Origin: Clostridia bacterium
Lineage (GTDB): Bacteria > Bacillota_A > Clostridia > Lachnospirales > Lachnospiraceae
Assembly (NCBI GenBank): GCA_012515365.1
Contig: JAAYYM010000057.1
Span: 1 to 14,757, forward strand
DNA length: 14,757 nt
Direction of reading: 5' to 3'
Part shown: positions 1 through 7,469 of the stretch, piece by piece
How positions within the stretch are numbered: the first letter of the stretch is position 1
How the letters are laid out: every line of letters starts with the position of its first letter
Notes under the pieces: generated by a model
What the model was told of the DNA's origin: nothing
Seen by the model: the letters and a program-made list of their open reading frames with translations, nothing else
The model's database searches: none
Program-made: the position numbers and the translations under genes

Positions 1-865
1 AAATCTGCACTTTATTGATGTTTGGAAGCTCTGTCAGTGAATTCACAAGAGAATACACGACCAGATCCTCAGTAACCCCCTGATCAAGTGTCAGAAAATC
101 CTCACTTAAGTTGACATAACAAATACCATCCTTCACCACGATGCTATACTGCTTCGTATTTGGTGAAACCGTCGGATAATATCCCTGATAGGCCGGTCCT
201 TGAATAATATGCTCAGCTACCAGTTTTTCCATGGAAATATTACTACTGTAGGTGACAGTCTCCTGCTCTGCAATCAAAGCAGTCCTGCTTTCATTTGCAA
301 AATATAATGTGAGACGCGCTTTTTCATACGAATTAATCTCATCACCGGTATGATCGATAAATGTCTCTGCTGTCATGACACTGATGGGTTGTTCATTCGC
401 GTCCAAAAGCGGATTTCCGCTCACAAGAAATGATACGCACTCTACACCCTTGATCTGCGTCAAAGTCCTGACAATAGCAGCTCTGCATAAAACCTCTCGT
501 CCTCTGTCTGCCTCTAGATAGTTCTCATCAAAATCAATAACCAGCTGTTCTTCGTCTAGATAATAATCTAGTACGTTGGTCTTACTGCTGATCGGACGTT
601 TCAGATCTGTATCATCCGAAACCGACTCTAATACAGCAAGACATTCCATAATCTGCTCCTCAGTCGAATCCGACTGTAATTCATATGGAACAGCTACTAC
701 TTTCGTTTCTGCCTTATTGATATAATATACATAAAAGCCTGTATTCTCCGCATCCGGCTGTAAATCCTTATCTCCTGCACAACCTGTCATAGCAGTCTGA
801 AACAGACAAAGCAGCAAAAATAACAGACCGAATCTATATAGTTTGTGAACGATCATTTTCTCCAT
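1..865 (-). CDS. GerMN-domain lipoprotein, C-terminus beyond window edge
   Basis: This open frame starts at ATG 865 and runs through position 2 without a stop, so only the first 288 codons are visible. A good AGGAGG site lies 6 bases before the ATG. The N-terminus is a lipoprotein signal: a Leu/Phe-rich segment (residues 13-22) followed by MTGC with lipid-accepting Cys29. Two GerMN-like repeats follow, at about residues 42-150 and 180-288. Each has a Tyr-rich first strand, a segment predicting helix around EEQIMECL or SMEKLVAEHI, and a closing segment such as YSLVNSLTELPNINKV. GerMN domains occur in the spore protein GerM and in actinobacterial LpqB. The gene sits 13 bases after the sensor kinase and is surely co-transcribed with it, which suggests an envelope accessory factor for that kinase. 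A direct role in sporulation or germination is possible but not shown. Confidence 0.85.
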   Translation of the reverse strand, partial: MEKMIVHKLYRFGLLFLLLCLFQTAMTGCAGDKDLQPDAENTGFYVYYINKAETKVVAVPYELQSDSTEEQIMECLAVLESVSDDTDLKRPISSKTNVLDYYLDEEQLVIDFDENYLEADRGREVLCRAAIVRTLTQIKGVECVSFLVSGNPLLDANEQPISVMTAETFIDHTGDEINSYEKARLTLYFANESRTALIAEQETVTYSSNISMEKLVAEHIIQGPAYQGYYPTVSPNTKQYSIVVKDGICYVNLSEDFLTLDQGVTEDLVVYSLVNSLTELPNINKVQI

Positions 866-878
866 TTGTTACCTCCTG

Positions 879-2342
879 CTAGCTGACTCCTTGTCCATTA
901 ATAAAATTCAGCGGACATTTGACTGTAAATACAGTTCCCACTTCTTCTCCTGATGCCACTTTGATCGAGCCACGGTGCATTAGAATCGCGTTTCTTGTAA
1001 TCGCCAGACCAAGACCTGTTCCATCAATTTCTGTAGAATGTGATTTGTCTACACGGTAGAAACGCTCGAAAATATGCCCCTGCGCCTCCTCCGGGATACC
1101 AATACCGGAATCCGATATTTCAATCGTAAAGAATTGATGATCAGCATCCAGTCTGACGTGTACCCAGCCATTATCTATATTATACTTGATCGCATTTTCG
1201 ATCAGATTGGTCAGGGCAAGTGTAAACTTTACTTCATCTATTTCAGCCGTCACATCACGCACTGTCTCCAGTACAAGCTCGATATTCTTTTTCTCTGCAA
1301 TCGGCTGTAATCTCTTCAGTATGTTTTCTAACAATTCATCAATATCCCTTGATTCAATGTTCAGAACCGACGCCGTCTTATCCATCTTAACAAGCGACAG
1401 TAGATCATTGATGATTGTATTTTCACGATCGATTTCTTTTGCAATGTCCGACATAAATTCCCGATACAGCTCAACCGGTACATCCTCCTGATCGATCAGC
1501 GAATCTGCAAGTACCTTCATAGACGTAAGCGGTGTTTTTAATTCATGCGAGACATTTGATACAAATTCCTGTCTCGAAGTATCAAGCACCTTCATTCTCG
1601 CTAACATTTGATTAAATGCATCTGTGATCGATTCTGTTTCCAGATAATCGGGAACAGATATTTCCTCTTCTGTATATCCATCCTTTACTTCGTTGATCGC
1701 ATGGATAATTCTCGTAAACGGTTTCAGTAAAACAATAGCCAGTATATAAGCAAGAATTACAATGATGACAGCCATACACATTTCTAAAATCAGTGCCTTC
1801 TGCCCCAAGATTTCAATACTGTCAACAATACTATCCGTTGACACACTGGTAAGCATAACACCCACCATTTTCTGCGTCACCGGATCATTGATCGGAATTG
1901 TCATCTCTATGTAATGATTCTTTTCATCATAATGTGAAATAAACTCTCCTCGATACGATTTGATCACCTCTTCGGCAATGATCGTCTTTCCCTCGTTCAA
2001 TGCATAAGTATCTTTCACCACTCTAAAAGACGAATCTATGACCATGATCCTGCCATCATAGAAATTAGAAAGCTGCTCCAATTCGCTGTTTACAACATCA
2101 GCTGACGTATCTGCCAGATAATTATATGTAAATAAATGATTGGAAAGGATTTTGCATTGATTTTGTACATCGGAAATACGCAGCGAAACTGCACGCTCCT
2201 CATAATTTTTCAGCACAGTAACGTGTATAATGGCGCTGGGTATAATACCCACCGCCAGAATAATCATAAAAATCCTTAATTTTAAACTGCGTACAAGTCT
2301 GCTCCTACCCAGTCTCTCTCTGATTCTTCCTATGACACTCAC
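879..2342 (-). CDS. HAMP-domain sensor histidine kinase (WalK/PhoR type)
   Basis: A 487-residue membrane sensor kinase, partner of the response regulator encoded 30 bases upstream. Membrane segments are at about residues 22-43 and 183-207. They bracket an extracytoplasmic sensor region of about 140 residues that resembles a single Cache/PDC fold, as in PhoR and WalK. A HAMP linker (about 206-258) leads to the HisKA domain with phospho-acceptor His266 in SNVSHELKTP. The ATPase domain shows the N box (NLIENAIKYN, 379-388), G1 box (DSGIGIP, 411-417), F box (FERFYR, 425-430) and G2 box (GTGLGLAI, 441-448). No PAS domain is evident between HAMP and HisKA. All catalytic motifs are intact. The only in-frame start is GTG at 2342, with the AGAAGG motif just one base away, so initiation may depend on translation arriving from upstream. 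The ligand cannot be predicted. Confidence 0.93.
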   Translation of the reverse strand: MSVIGRIRERLGRSRLVRSLKLRIFMIILAVGIIPSAIIHVTVLKNYEERAVSLRISDVQNQCKILSNHLFTYNYLADTSADVVNSELEQLSNFYDGRIMVIDSSFRVVKDTYALNEGKTIIAEEVIKSYRGEFISHYDEKNHYIEMTIPINDPVTQKMVGVMLTSVSTDSIVDSIEILGQKALILEMCMAVIIVILAYILAIVLLKPFTRIIHAINEVKDGYTEEEISVPDYLETESITDAFNQMLARMKVLDTSRQEFVSNVSHELKTPLTSMKVLADSLIDQEDVPVELYREFMSDIAKEIDRENTIINDLLSLVKMDKTASVLNIESRDIDELLENILKRLQPIAEKKNIELVLETVRDVTAEIDEVKFTLALTNLIENAIKYNIDNGWVHVRLDADHQFFTIEISDSGIGIPEEAQGHIFERFYRVDKSHSTEIDGTGLGLAITRNAILMHRGSIKVASGEEVGTVFTVKCPLNFINGQGVS

Positions 2343-2372
2343 ACCTTCTTATATATCATAACTCTATCTCTT

Positions 2373-3059
2373 CTATGCCTGAAAATAATATCCGAGTCCC
2401 CATTTGGTATGTACGTACCGCGGTTCACTTGGATTTTCCTCTATCTTTTCACGTAAACGTCTTATATGTACATCCACAGTTCTGACATCTCCCGGATATT
2501 CAGTTCCCCATACTGTCGTCAACAGTTTTTCTCTTGAAAAAACCTTATTCGGATTCAAAACAAGAAGCTCCAATACATCAAATTCCTTTGTCGTCAGATT
2601 GATTTCCTTCTGGTCAATAGAAATTCGTTTATTTTCAAGCTCCATATGCATTCCTTTAATATCAAGGACATTCGGCTTTTCATCCTTTTCCGCTTTTTTC
2701 GTCGTTCTTCTCATAATTGCTTTGATACGTGCCTTTACCTCAAGGATATTAAAGGGCTTGGTAATATAATCATCTGCGCCATATTCTAAGCCGAGAATCT
2801 TGTCCATATCCTCACCTTTTGCCGTCAACATCACGATCGGTACATTCGAGAAATCACGAATATGCTGGCATACCTCGAGTCCTGATAATTTTGGAAGCAT
2901 CAGATCAAGCAAAATAATATCATATTCGTTTTCTTTTGCAAGTCTCACCGCTTCTTCACCATCATATGCACAATCTACAGCCATTCCATCCTGCTCCAGG
3001 CTGAAACGGATTCCTTTTACAATTAATTTTTCATCATCAACAACTAAAACCCTATTCAT
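2373..3059 (-). CDS. OmpR/PhoB-family response regulator
   Basis: A 228-residue DNA-binding response regulator that should be phosphorylated by the kinase encoded immediately downstream. The receiver domain (about 1-120) has the acidic pair D8/D9, phospho-acceptor D52 in IILLDLMLP, T79 and K101 in YITKPF, all canonical. A linker rich in Lys and Glu (120-130) leads to a winged-helix effector domain (about 128-226) with the recognition region RTVDVHIRRLREKI and the C-terminal GLGYYF wing. Overall it resembles WalR/PhoP-type regulators. The ATG at 3059 follows a purine-rich GAGAGAGGG site. The gene lies 22 bases after the ComEA-like gene and 30 before the kinase gene. The regulon cannot be read from the window; no clear direct-repeat operator was recognised in the operon's own promoter region. 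Confidence 0.95.
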   Translation of the reverse strand: MNRVLVVDDEKLIVKGIRFSLEQDGMAVDCAYDGEEAVRLAKENEYDIILLDLMLPKLSGLEVCQHIRDFSNVPIVMLTAKGEDMDKILGLEYGADDYITKPFNILEVKARIKAIMRRTTKKAEKDEKPNVLDIKGMHMELENKRISIDQKEINLTTKEFDVLELLVLNPNKVFSREKLLTTVWGTEYPGDVRTVDVHIRRLREKIEENPSEPRYVHTKWGLGYYFQA

Positions 3060-3081
3060 AATACCCTCTCTCTCATTCCTG

Positions 3082-3828
3082 CTATCTGACTATCATGTAA
3101 TCCTTCATTTTCTGATACATTCCTTCTTTGATTCCTTCAACATTCATAATGTCCTCTGGCTTTTGAAAGGCACCCTTTGTCTCACGGTATGCAATAATAC
3201 TGTTTGCCTTTGCCACTCCGATCCCCGGAATTGCTGTTAACTGCTCCGCCGATGCTGTATTGATGTCAATCAAATCAGCGGTTTGATCTTGACCTGCGGC
3301 TTTGGTTTGCGTATTGGTCACTAAGTCCATTCCGGTCTTATTTTGCGCTTCCAGCTCTTCTGTGGTTGGTACATAGATCTTCTCGCCATCCGTCAAAACA
3401 GTAGCCAGATTCAGATACCATTCTGCAGCATTTTCATTCAGCCCGCCTGCCATAAGAACTGCTTCATTCACACGTGCTCCTGCATGTAATTCATATACCC
3501 CTGCATGTAAAACTGCACCACATACATACACAGATATAGCAGGTGTTATTTGAACTGCCTGCTCTTGCTTCGCAAGCTGTTGCCCTTCTGAAGATGTCTG
3601 TTCTTCTTGCGACATACACTCGCTTCCCGAACCTGATGTTTCTTGCGCCATCCGGTCATCCGAGCCATTCGTTTTATCAAAAACTGTAAGCTCTTGTCCA
3701 TTCACTTCCTGATCAGATAAGATCATCGCTTTCGTTTCGTCTTCTGCCTGTTTGCATCCACAGCACACAGACGATATCATCAGTACAAGAACGCTCTGCA
3801 TAAATATTCTGTTCCATATTCTTTTCAC
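3082..3828 (-). CDS. ComEA-like exported SLBB/helix-hairpin-helix protein
   Basis: A 248-residue exported protein with ComEA architecture. An N-terminal hydrophobic segment (about 9-22) ends in VCCGC, so it may be a lipoprotein at Cys25 or a plain signal anchor; the lipobox is not canonical because Cys occupies -3. A Ser/Gln/Glu-rich low-complexity linker (about 55-92) follows. Then come an SLBB domain (about 97-155, start VYVCGAVLHAGVYEL) and a tandem helix-hairpin-helix DNA-binding domain (186-248) with IDINTAS, LTAIPGIGVAKA and GAFQKPEDIMNVEGI. In transforming bacteria ComEA binds incoming double-stranded DNA outside the membrane and hands it to ComEC. No other competence gene is visible here; instead the gene heads a two-component operon. 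The start is GTG at 3828 with GGGAG ten bases upstream; no ATG is available in frame. Confidence 0.88.
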   Translation of the reverse strand: MKRIWNRIFMQSVLVLMISSVCCGCKQAEDETKAMILSDQEVNGQELTVFDKTNGSDDRMAQETSGSGSECMSQEEQTSSEGQQLAKQEQAVQITPAISVYVCGAVLHAGVYELHAGARVNEAVLMAGGLNENAAEWYLNLATVLTDGEKIYVPTTEELEAQNKTGMDLVTNTQTKAAGQDQTADLIDINTASAEQLTAIPGIGVAKANSIIAYRETKGAFQKPEDIMNVEGIKEGMYQKMKDYMIVR

Positions 3829-3879
3829 GATACATAGTCTCCCATTCTATAATAGAAGCCCCTCTATGTCCGTATAGTT

Positions 3880-3885
3880 AGTATA
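3880..3885 (-). promoter_or_regulatory. Possible -10 element for the comEA-like operon
   Basis: TATACT on the minus strand lies about 52 bases before the GTG start of the ComEA-like gene, in the 105-base gap after the YdcZ-type gene. It is a five-of-six match to TATAAT, but no good -35 hexamer lies 16-18 bases upstream (the best is TTTCTA). The assignment is therefore weak. Confidence 0.35.
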
Positions 3886-3933
3886 ACATAAAAAAATATG
3901 AAATAGAAACAGAATTTCTTTGTCTCATTCTCC

Positions 3934-4368
3934 TTATTTGTATTTGAATATGATAATACCTAAAATGCTGATAACCATCCCGATAAGTTTTCTCCACTCG
4001 AATGGCTGCTGCTCTACTAAAAACCAGCCAAATAATTCGATGACATACGCAACAATCAACTGTGAAACCACGATCAGAAGAACTGCTTTTGCCGGACCAA
4101 GAGCTGCCATGCTTTTGATGACAGTAAATGTGATCAACGCACCTAATATCCCTCCGGTCAACAGATACCTCGGACGCACCTGCATAATGCTTGCAACATC
4201 CCCTTCTCTACTAATCCACCAACCAATCACACAGACTATTAACGCCGTCAGCTGTACAAATCCCGCTGACAGCCAAATTCCCGTTGTCTTCGTCACCTCC
4301 GTATTAAACACTCCCTGAATACTCATTAACGCACCCGAAAGCAACGCAATCAAAATCCCAATCACCAT
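3934..4368 (-). CDS. YdcZ/DUF606-family small membrane transporter
   Basis: A 144-residue, almost entirely hydrophobic protein with four to five predicted membrane segments (about 2-20, 30-49, 68-86, 91-113 and 122-141). Motifs such as GALMSIQGVFNTEV near the N-terminus and GLGPAKA-like ALGPAKAVLLIVVSQLIVA in the third quarter match the DMT-superfamily YdcZ (DUF606) family, whose members are usually 140-150 residues. They are thought to export or import small solutes, often as paralogous pairs, but the substrate is unknown. The ATG at 4368 follows a strong GAGGAG site. It has the same orientation as its neighbours but is separated by 105 bases from the comEA-like gene and by 351 bases from the arginine operon, so it is probably its own unit. 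Confidence 0.88.
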   Translation of the reverse strand: MVIGILIALLSGALMSIQGVFNTEVTKTTGIWLSAGFVQLTALIVCVIGWWISREGDVASIMQVRPRYLLTGGILGALITFTVIKSMAALGPAKAVLLIVVSQLIVAYVIELFGWFLVEQQPFEWRKLIGMVISILGIIIFKYK

Positions 4369-4719
4369 AACAATTATCTCCTCACAAATTCATGAAACCT
4401 GTTCACAAACACCTATTACACTCTCATTAGTCTTCCCCCTTTTTGGCAAAAAAATTCACTCCACTAATGAAATCGACACACGTCCCCCTGACTGGCATTT
4501 TCACCAAAGAAAACAAAGTGACCGGTTTACAAACAATAATTTGCGCTCTTAGATTTCGTGAAATCCACTCCCTACGCAGACTCACAATCGAAGCCACGCT
4601 GAGATTGTCTAGTCGAAGTCAGGAGTTAATTCACGAAACCGTCGCAAATGTTTGTAAACCGATCACTTTGTTTTCCTGTAAATTGCTAAATTAAATATTC
4701 AAAATTAATATTCCATACT
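4369..4719. other. 351-base non-coding stretch holding a large palindrome
   Basis: This gap lies between the end of the arginine operon (left-going) and the start of the YdcZ-type gene. Its middle is occupied by the palindrome described separately at 4509-4675. The segment 4369-4440 must carry the YdcZ promoter, but no convincing -35/-10 pair was found. An 83-codon open frame on the plus strand (4443-4694) is an accident of the palindrome. Confidence 0.6.
4509..4675. repeat. 167-base imperfect palindrome (foldback or MITE-like)
   Basis: The outer arms 4509-4535 and 4649-4675 are inverted copies with 26 of 27 pairs matching. Pairing continues inward in blocks: TTTGCG 4540-4545 with 4643-4648, TTTCGTGAA 4554-4562 with 4630-4638, ACTCC 4567-4571 with 4622-4626, and GACT 4579-4582 with 4611-4614. 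The apex pairs ACAATC 4584-4589 with GATTGT 4603-4608, and AGC with GCT, around CAC at 4595-4597. The single outer mismatch (C4522/A4662) becomes a G-U pair in RNA read from the minus strand. It follows the last gene of the arginine operon, so it could end or protect that transcript, or be a small non-coding mobile repeat. No clear target-site duplication flanks it. Confidence 0.8.
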
Positions 4720-6288
4720 TTACTTCACATCACTGTCCGCACCCGCACTGATAGATTCCTGTTCAGGTATATCGTATCCGATTTCATCAATCTGGCTTCC
4801 GATCAACTCAGCAAGTGCTACCAATTCAGACTCCGGATCACTTCCGTTCCAAATCTTTGTAAAAGTAATTTCAAGCTGCATCCAGAAGTTACTTGCTTCA
4901 ATCATTTTAGGCATCGAAACTGATTTCTGATATTCAAGCATGGTATTATTAATTTCCGGATTATCGTATTCAAGTCCATATCTACACGCGATTTTTTCGG
5001 AACGCTTATAAAGCGTATCTAGATTTTCATAAGTCAGATACTTGGCAAATGCATTTGCCTGATCCGGTCTGTTTGAATATCCATTGATTACAACTCCATT
5101 TGTTACAGAGAGACCTCTTGCTACAAGTTTGTCACTGATGTTCGGAAGGACTGCCACGCCATATTCATAGTCAAATTCACCCTTTGATTTTGCCTCTTCA
5201 ATTTTTGCAATGGCATCTGTTGTTGCAACAGTAAAAACTGTTTTTCCTTGAATGAATTCTTCTAAAATCGTATCATATGTAACTGCCTTTGAATCAATCG
5301 AGAAGAACTGATTCAAATCCTGATAAACCTGCAGACAGTCAATGGTTTCCTGATTGTAAACATGAAAGCTGGCATTGTTATCGCCATCTTCGCCCCCTAC
5401 ATCAATGTAGTTTCCTACAAAGAAATAATTATAGAAAATATCTGATACATCCCATTTAAAGACATTTTCTACTGTTTCCGGTGCATCATAATTATCTGCA
5501 AATGCCAGAATATCATTAATCGTAGATGGAATCATAGTCGACATCTGTGTAAGCACTTCTTGTGAAAGCTCATACTGCTCCTCATCGGTTCCTTCCGCAA
5601 GCTGATTTTGAGATACTTCCGCATTTGCATCATCCTCACCCATAACCACATCAGCGGCGGCTTCCTCACTTTCTGCTGCTTCAATATTCGCAGTTGCTTC
5701 CATGCCCTCTGCAAGATCTGCTTCTGTTTCTATCGATTTTTTTGCTAAGTCAGCCATGAAAGTCTTATTATATAAAAAGAAATTTGTTTCGTAATAAAAA
5801 GGATATGCCACATACGAATCATCACACGCAACCGCATGCAATGCTGTCTGCGGATAATTCTTCGGTATGACGACCTGATCCTTATCTTGAATTGGTTCAG
5901 CAAGGCCGGCATAATAAGCCTTTAACAGATTATCATTACTTGTAATATATAGATCTGGGAAGTCTTTGTTATCGACAGAAGCACGGTTGATCTGCTCCAG
6001 GTATTCCACTCCGCTCATAAGAACAGGTGTTACTTTTATCTGAGTCTCTTCTTGATAAGCAAGTGCCATACTGTTCAAATAGTCTGTCAGACTCTCGTCT
6101 GTGTACCACAAAATCAAGGGGGCATCCTTTTTAGCCTGCTCCCTTGATGTGTCGATTACTTCATCATCCACTACTTTCAGTTTTGAGGAAAGAACCGGTC
6201 CGTCCTGTGTTAAAGCGACATAAACCATCCCACCTAATAAAACAAGTACCAGTAAAAAAGCTATTAATCGAGAAGATCCTGTATTCAT
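4720..6288 (-). CDS. Membrane-anchored extracellular solute-binding-like protein
   Basis: Encodes 522 residues from ATG 6288. An alternative ATG at 6294 gives 524, but GGAG at 6297-6300 is only 2 bases from that one and 8 from 6288, and ATG 6288 forms the classic ATGA overlap with the argD stop. A hydrophobic segment near residues 8-27 has no lipobox Cys, so the protein is probably anchored by an uncleaved signal or secreted. The rest resembles family 1 (MalE-type, sugar or general) solute-binding proteins: ILWYTDE start, DFPDLYITSND, YPFYYETNFFLYNK, QGKTVFTVATTDAIAKI and NGYSNRPDQANAFAKYL. An acidic low-complexity insert of about 60 residues (roughly 185-245, rich in Glu, Ala and Asp) interrupts the domain after FLYNKTFM. 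No ABC permease or ATPase gene is present. Its place as the last gene of the arginine operon is unexplained. Confidence 0.85.
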   Translation of the reverse strand: MNTGSSRLIAFLLVLVLLGGMVYVALTQDGPVLSSKLKVVDDEVIDTSREQAKKDAPLILWYTDESLTDYLNSMALAYQEETQIKVTPVLMSGVEYLEQINRASVDNKDFPDLYITSNDNLLKAYYAGLAEPIQDKDQVVIPKNYPQTALHAVACDDSYVAYPFYYETNFFLYNKTFMADLAKKSIETEADLAEGMEATANIEAAESEEAAADVVMGEDDANAEVSQNQLAEGTDEEQYELSQEVLTQMSTMIPSTINDILAFADNYDAPETVENVFKWDVSDIFYNYFFVGNYIDVGGEDGDNNASFHVYNQETIDCLQVYQDLNQFFSIDSKAVTYDTILEEFIQGKTVFTVATTDAIAKIEEAKSKGEFDYEYGVAVLPNISDKLVARGLSVTNGVVINGYSNRPDQANAFAKYLTYENLDTLYKRSEKIACRYGLEYDNPEINNTMLEYQKSVSMPKMIEASNFWMQLEITFTKIWNGSDPESELVALAELIGSQIDEIGYDIPEQESISAGADSDVK

Positions 6289-7469
6289 AAACATTTCTCC
6301 AACAAATCAATCATTTCATCTACTTGCTCGTTCGTAATAACCAATGGCGGAACCATCCTTAATACATTTGCTCCGGCTGTAATCACTAAAAGTCCCTGCT
6401 CCAAAGCAAGATCTGCGATTTCCTTTGCCGGCTGCTTGGTCACCAGTCCCTGCATCAGTCCGAGTCCGCGACGTTCGATCAGACATTCATGTTTTGATAC
6501 AAGCTCATCCAGACGCTTTACCAAATAAGCTGAAACAGATTTCACATGTTCAACGATATTCTGTTCTTCATATAAATCAAGCACCTTGCTGACTGCTGCC
6601 GTTGCCAGTGGATTCCCACCATATGTTGTGCCATGATCACCGGCACATAAACCATTGTCTGCTACCTCTTGCGTCATCAGGAATGCTCCTACAGGAATTC
6701 CACATCCAAGTGCTTTTGCCACTGTCATCACATCCGGTTTCACCTGATATTTCTGCCATGCAAACATTTCTCCACAGCGTCCCATTCCACATTGAATTTC
6801 ATCAAGGATCAATAGGAGTCCTTTTTCATCACATAACTTACGAACGCCCTTAAGAAATGCTTCTTCTGCAGGATACAGACCGCCTTCTCCCTGTACTGTT
6901 TCCATAATGACTGCACAGGTCTTATCTGTTACAAGTGCATTCACACTATCCAAATCATTAAACTTTGCAAACTTGACAGCGCCACAGAAACTATCAAATG
7001 GTGCACGATATTTTTCATTTCCGGTTACAGAAAGTGAACCCATTGTACGTCCGTGGAACGAATGCTCCATGGCAATGATTTCATGATCCGCACTTCCATC
7101 CTTTGTATATGCACATTTTAGTGCTGTTTTAACAGCTCCCTCAATTGCCTCAGCTCCGCTGTTTGTAAAAAACACTCGATCCATTCCTGACGCTTTGGTT
7201 ATCTTCTCTGCAGCTTCAATAACAGGAACATTATAGTACAAATTAGAAACATGGATCAGTTGATCAATCTGTCCCTTTAATGCATCATTTAACTCTTTAC
7301 AATTATGTCCCAATGCATGAACCGCTATTCCTGCTACAAAATCCAAGTACTTCTTTCCATCGACATCATATAAATAACATCCGTCACCTTTTTCCAAAAC
7401 AACAGGAAACCTATTATAAGTATGCAGAATCACCTGTTCTGCTTCATTGATATATTGTTCTGTTTTCAT
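6285..7469 (-). CDS. argD: Acetylornithine aminotransferase
   Basis: A 394-residue class III PLP aminotransferase that converts N-acetylglutamate semialdehyde plus glutamate to N-acetylornithine plus 2-oxoglutarate, in the cytoplasm. Family marks in order are [15 protein letters not shown] (42-56), the cofactor phosphate-binding [15 protein letters not shown] (100-114), [13 protein letters not shown] (138-150), ETVQGEGG (190-197), [10 protein letters not shown] (222-231, Asp223 facing the PLP nitrogen) and the Schiff-base Lys252 in [15 protein letters not shown]. The length is normal for ArgD. The gene overlaps the argB stop by 4 bases (ATGA), with AAGGAG eight bases before its ATG, and overlaps the next gene likewise, so translation is coupled. 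Ornithine- or succinylornithine-aminotransferase is the main alternative by sequence, but the operon context settles it. Confidence 0.96.
   Translation of the reverse strand: MKTEQYINEAEQVILHTYNRFPVVLEKGDGCYLYDVDGKKYLDFVAGIAVHALGHNCKELNDALKGQIDQLIHVSNLYYNVPVIEAAEKITKASGMDRVFFTNSGAEAIEGAVKTALKCAYTKDGSADHEIIAMEHSFHGRTMGSLSVTGNEKYRAPFDSFCGAVKFAKFNDLDSVNALVTDKTCAVIMETVQGEGGLYPAEEAFLKGVRKLCDEKGLLLILDEIQCGMGRCGEMFAWQKYQVKPDVMTVAKALGCGIPVGAFLMTQEVADNGLCAGDHGTTYGGNPLATAAVSKVLDLYEEQNIVEHVKSVSAYLVKRLDELVSKHECLIERRGLGLMQGLVTKQPAKEIADLALEQGLLVITAGANVLRMVPPLVITNEQVDEMIDLLEKCL

Noticed and set aside
1..865. Evidence for a sporulation locus
   Set aside because: GerMN domains also occur in lipoproteins unrelated to spores, and no other sporulation gene is visible.
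3838..3933. Terminator after the YdcZ-type gene
   Set aside because: Only weak AT-rich stems of about 5 pairs precede the T-rich run on the minus strand.
4443..4694. 83-codon open frame on the plus strand in the gap before the YdcZ-type gene
   Set aside because: It lies almost wholly within the imperfect palindrome, has no clear ribosome binding site, and its product has no recognisable family features.
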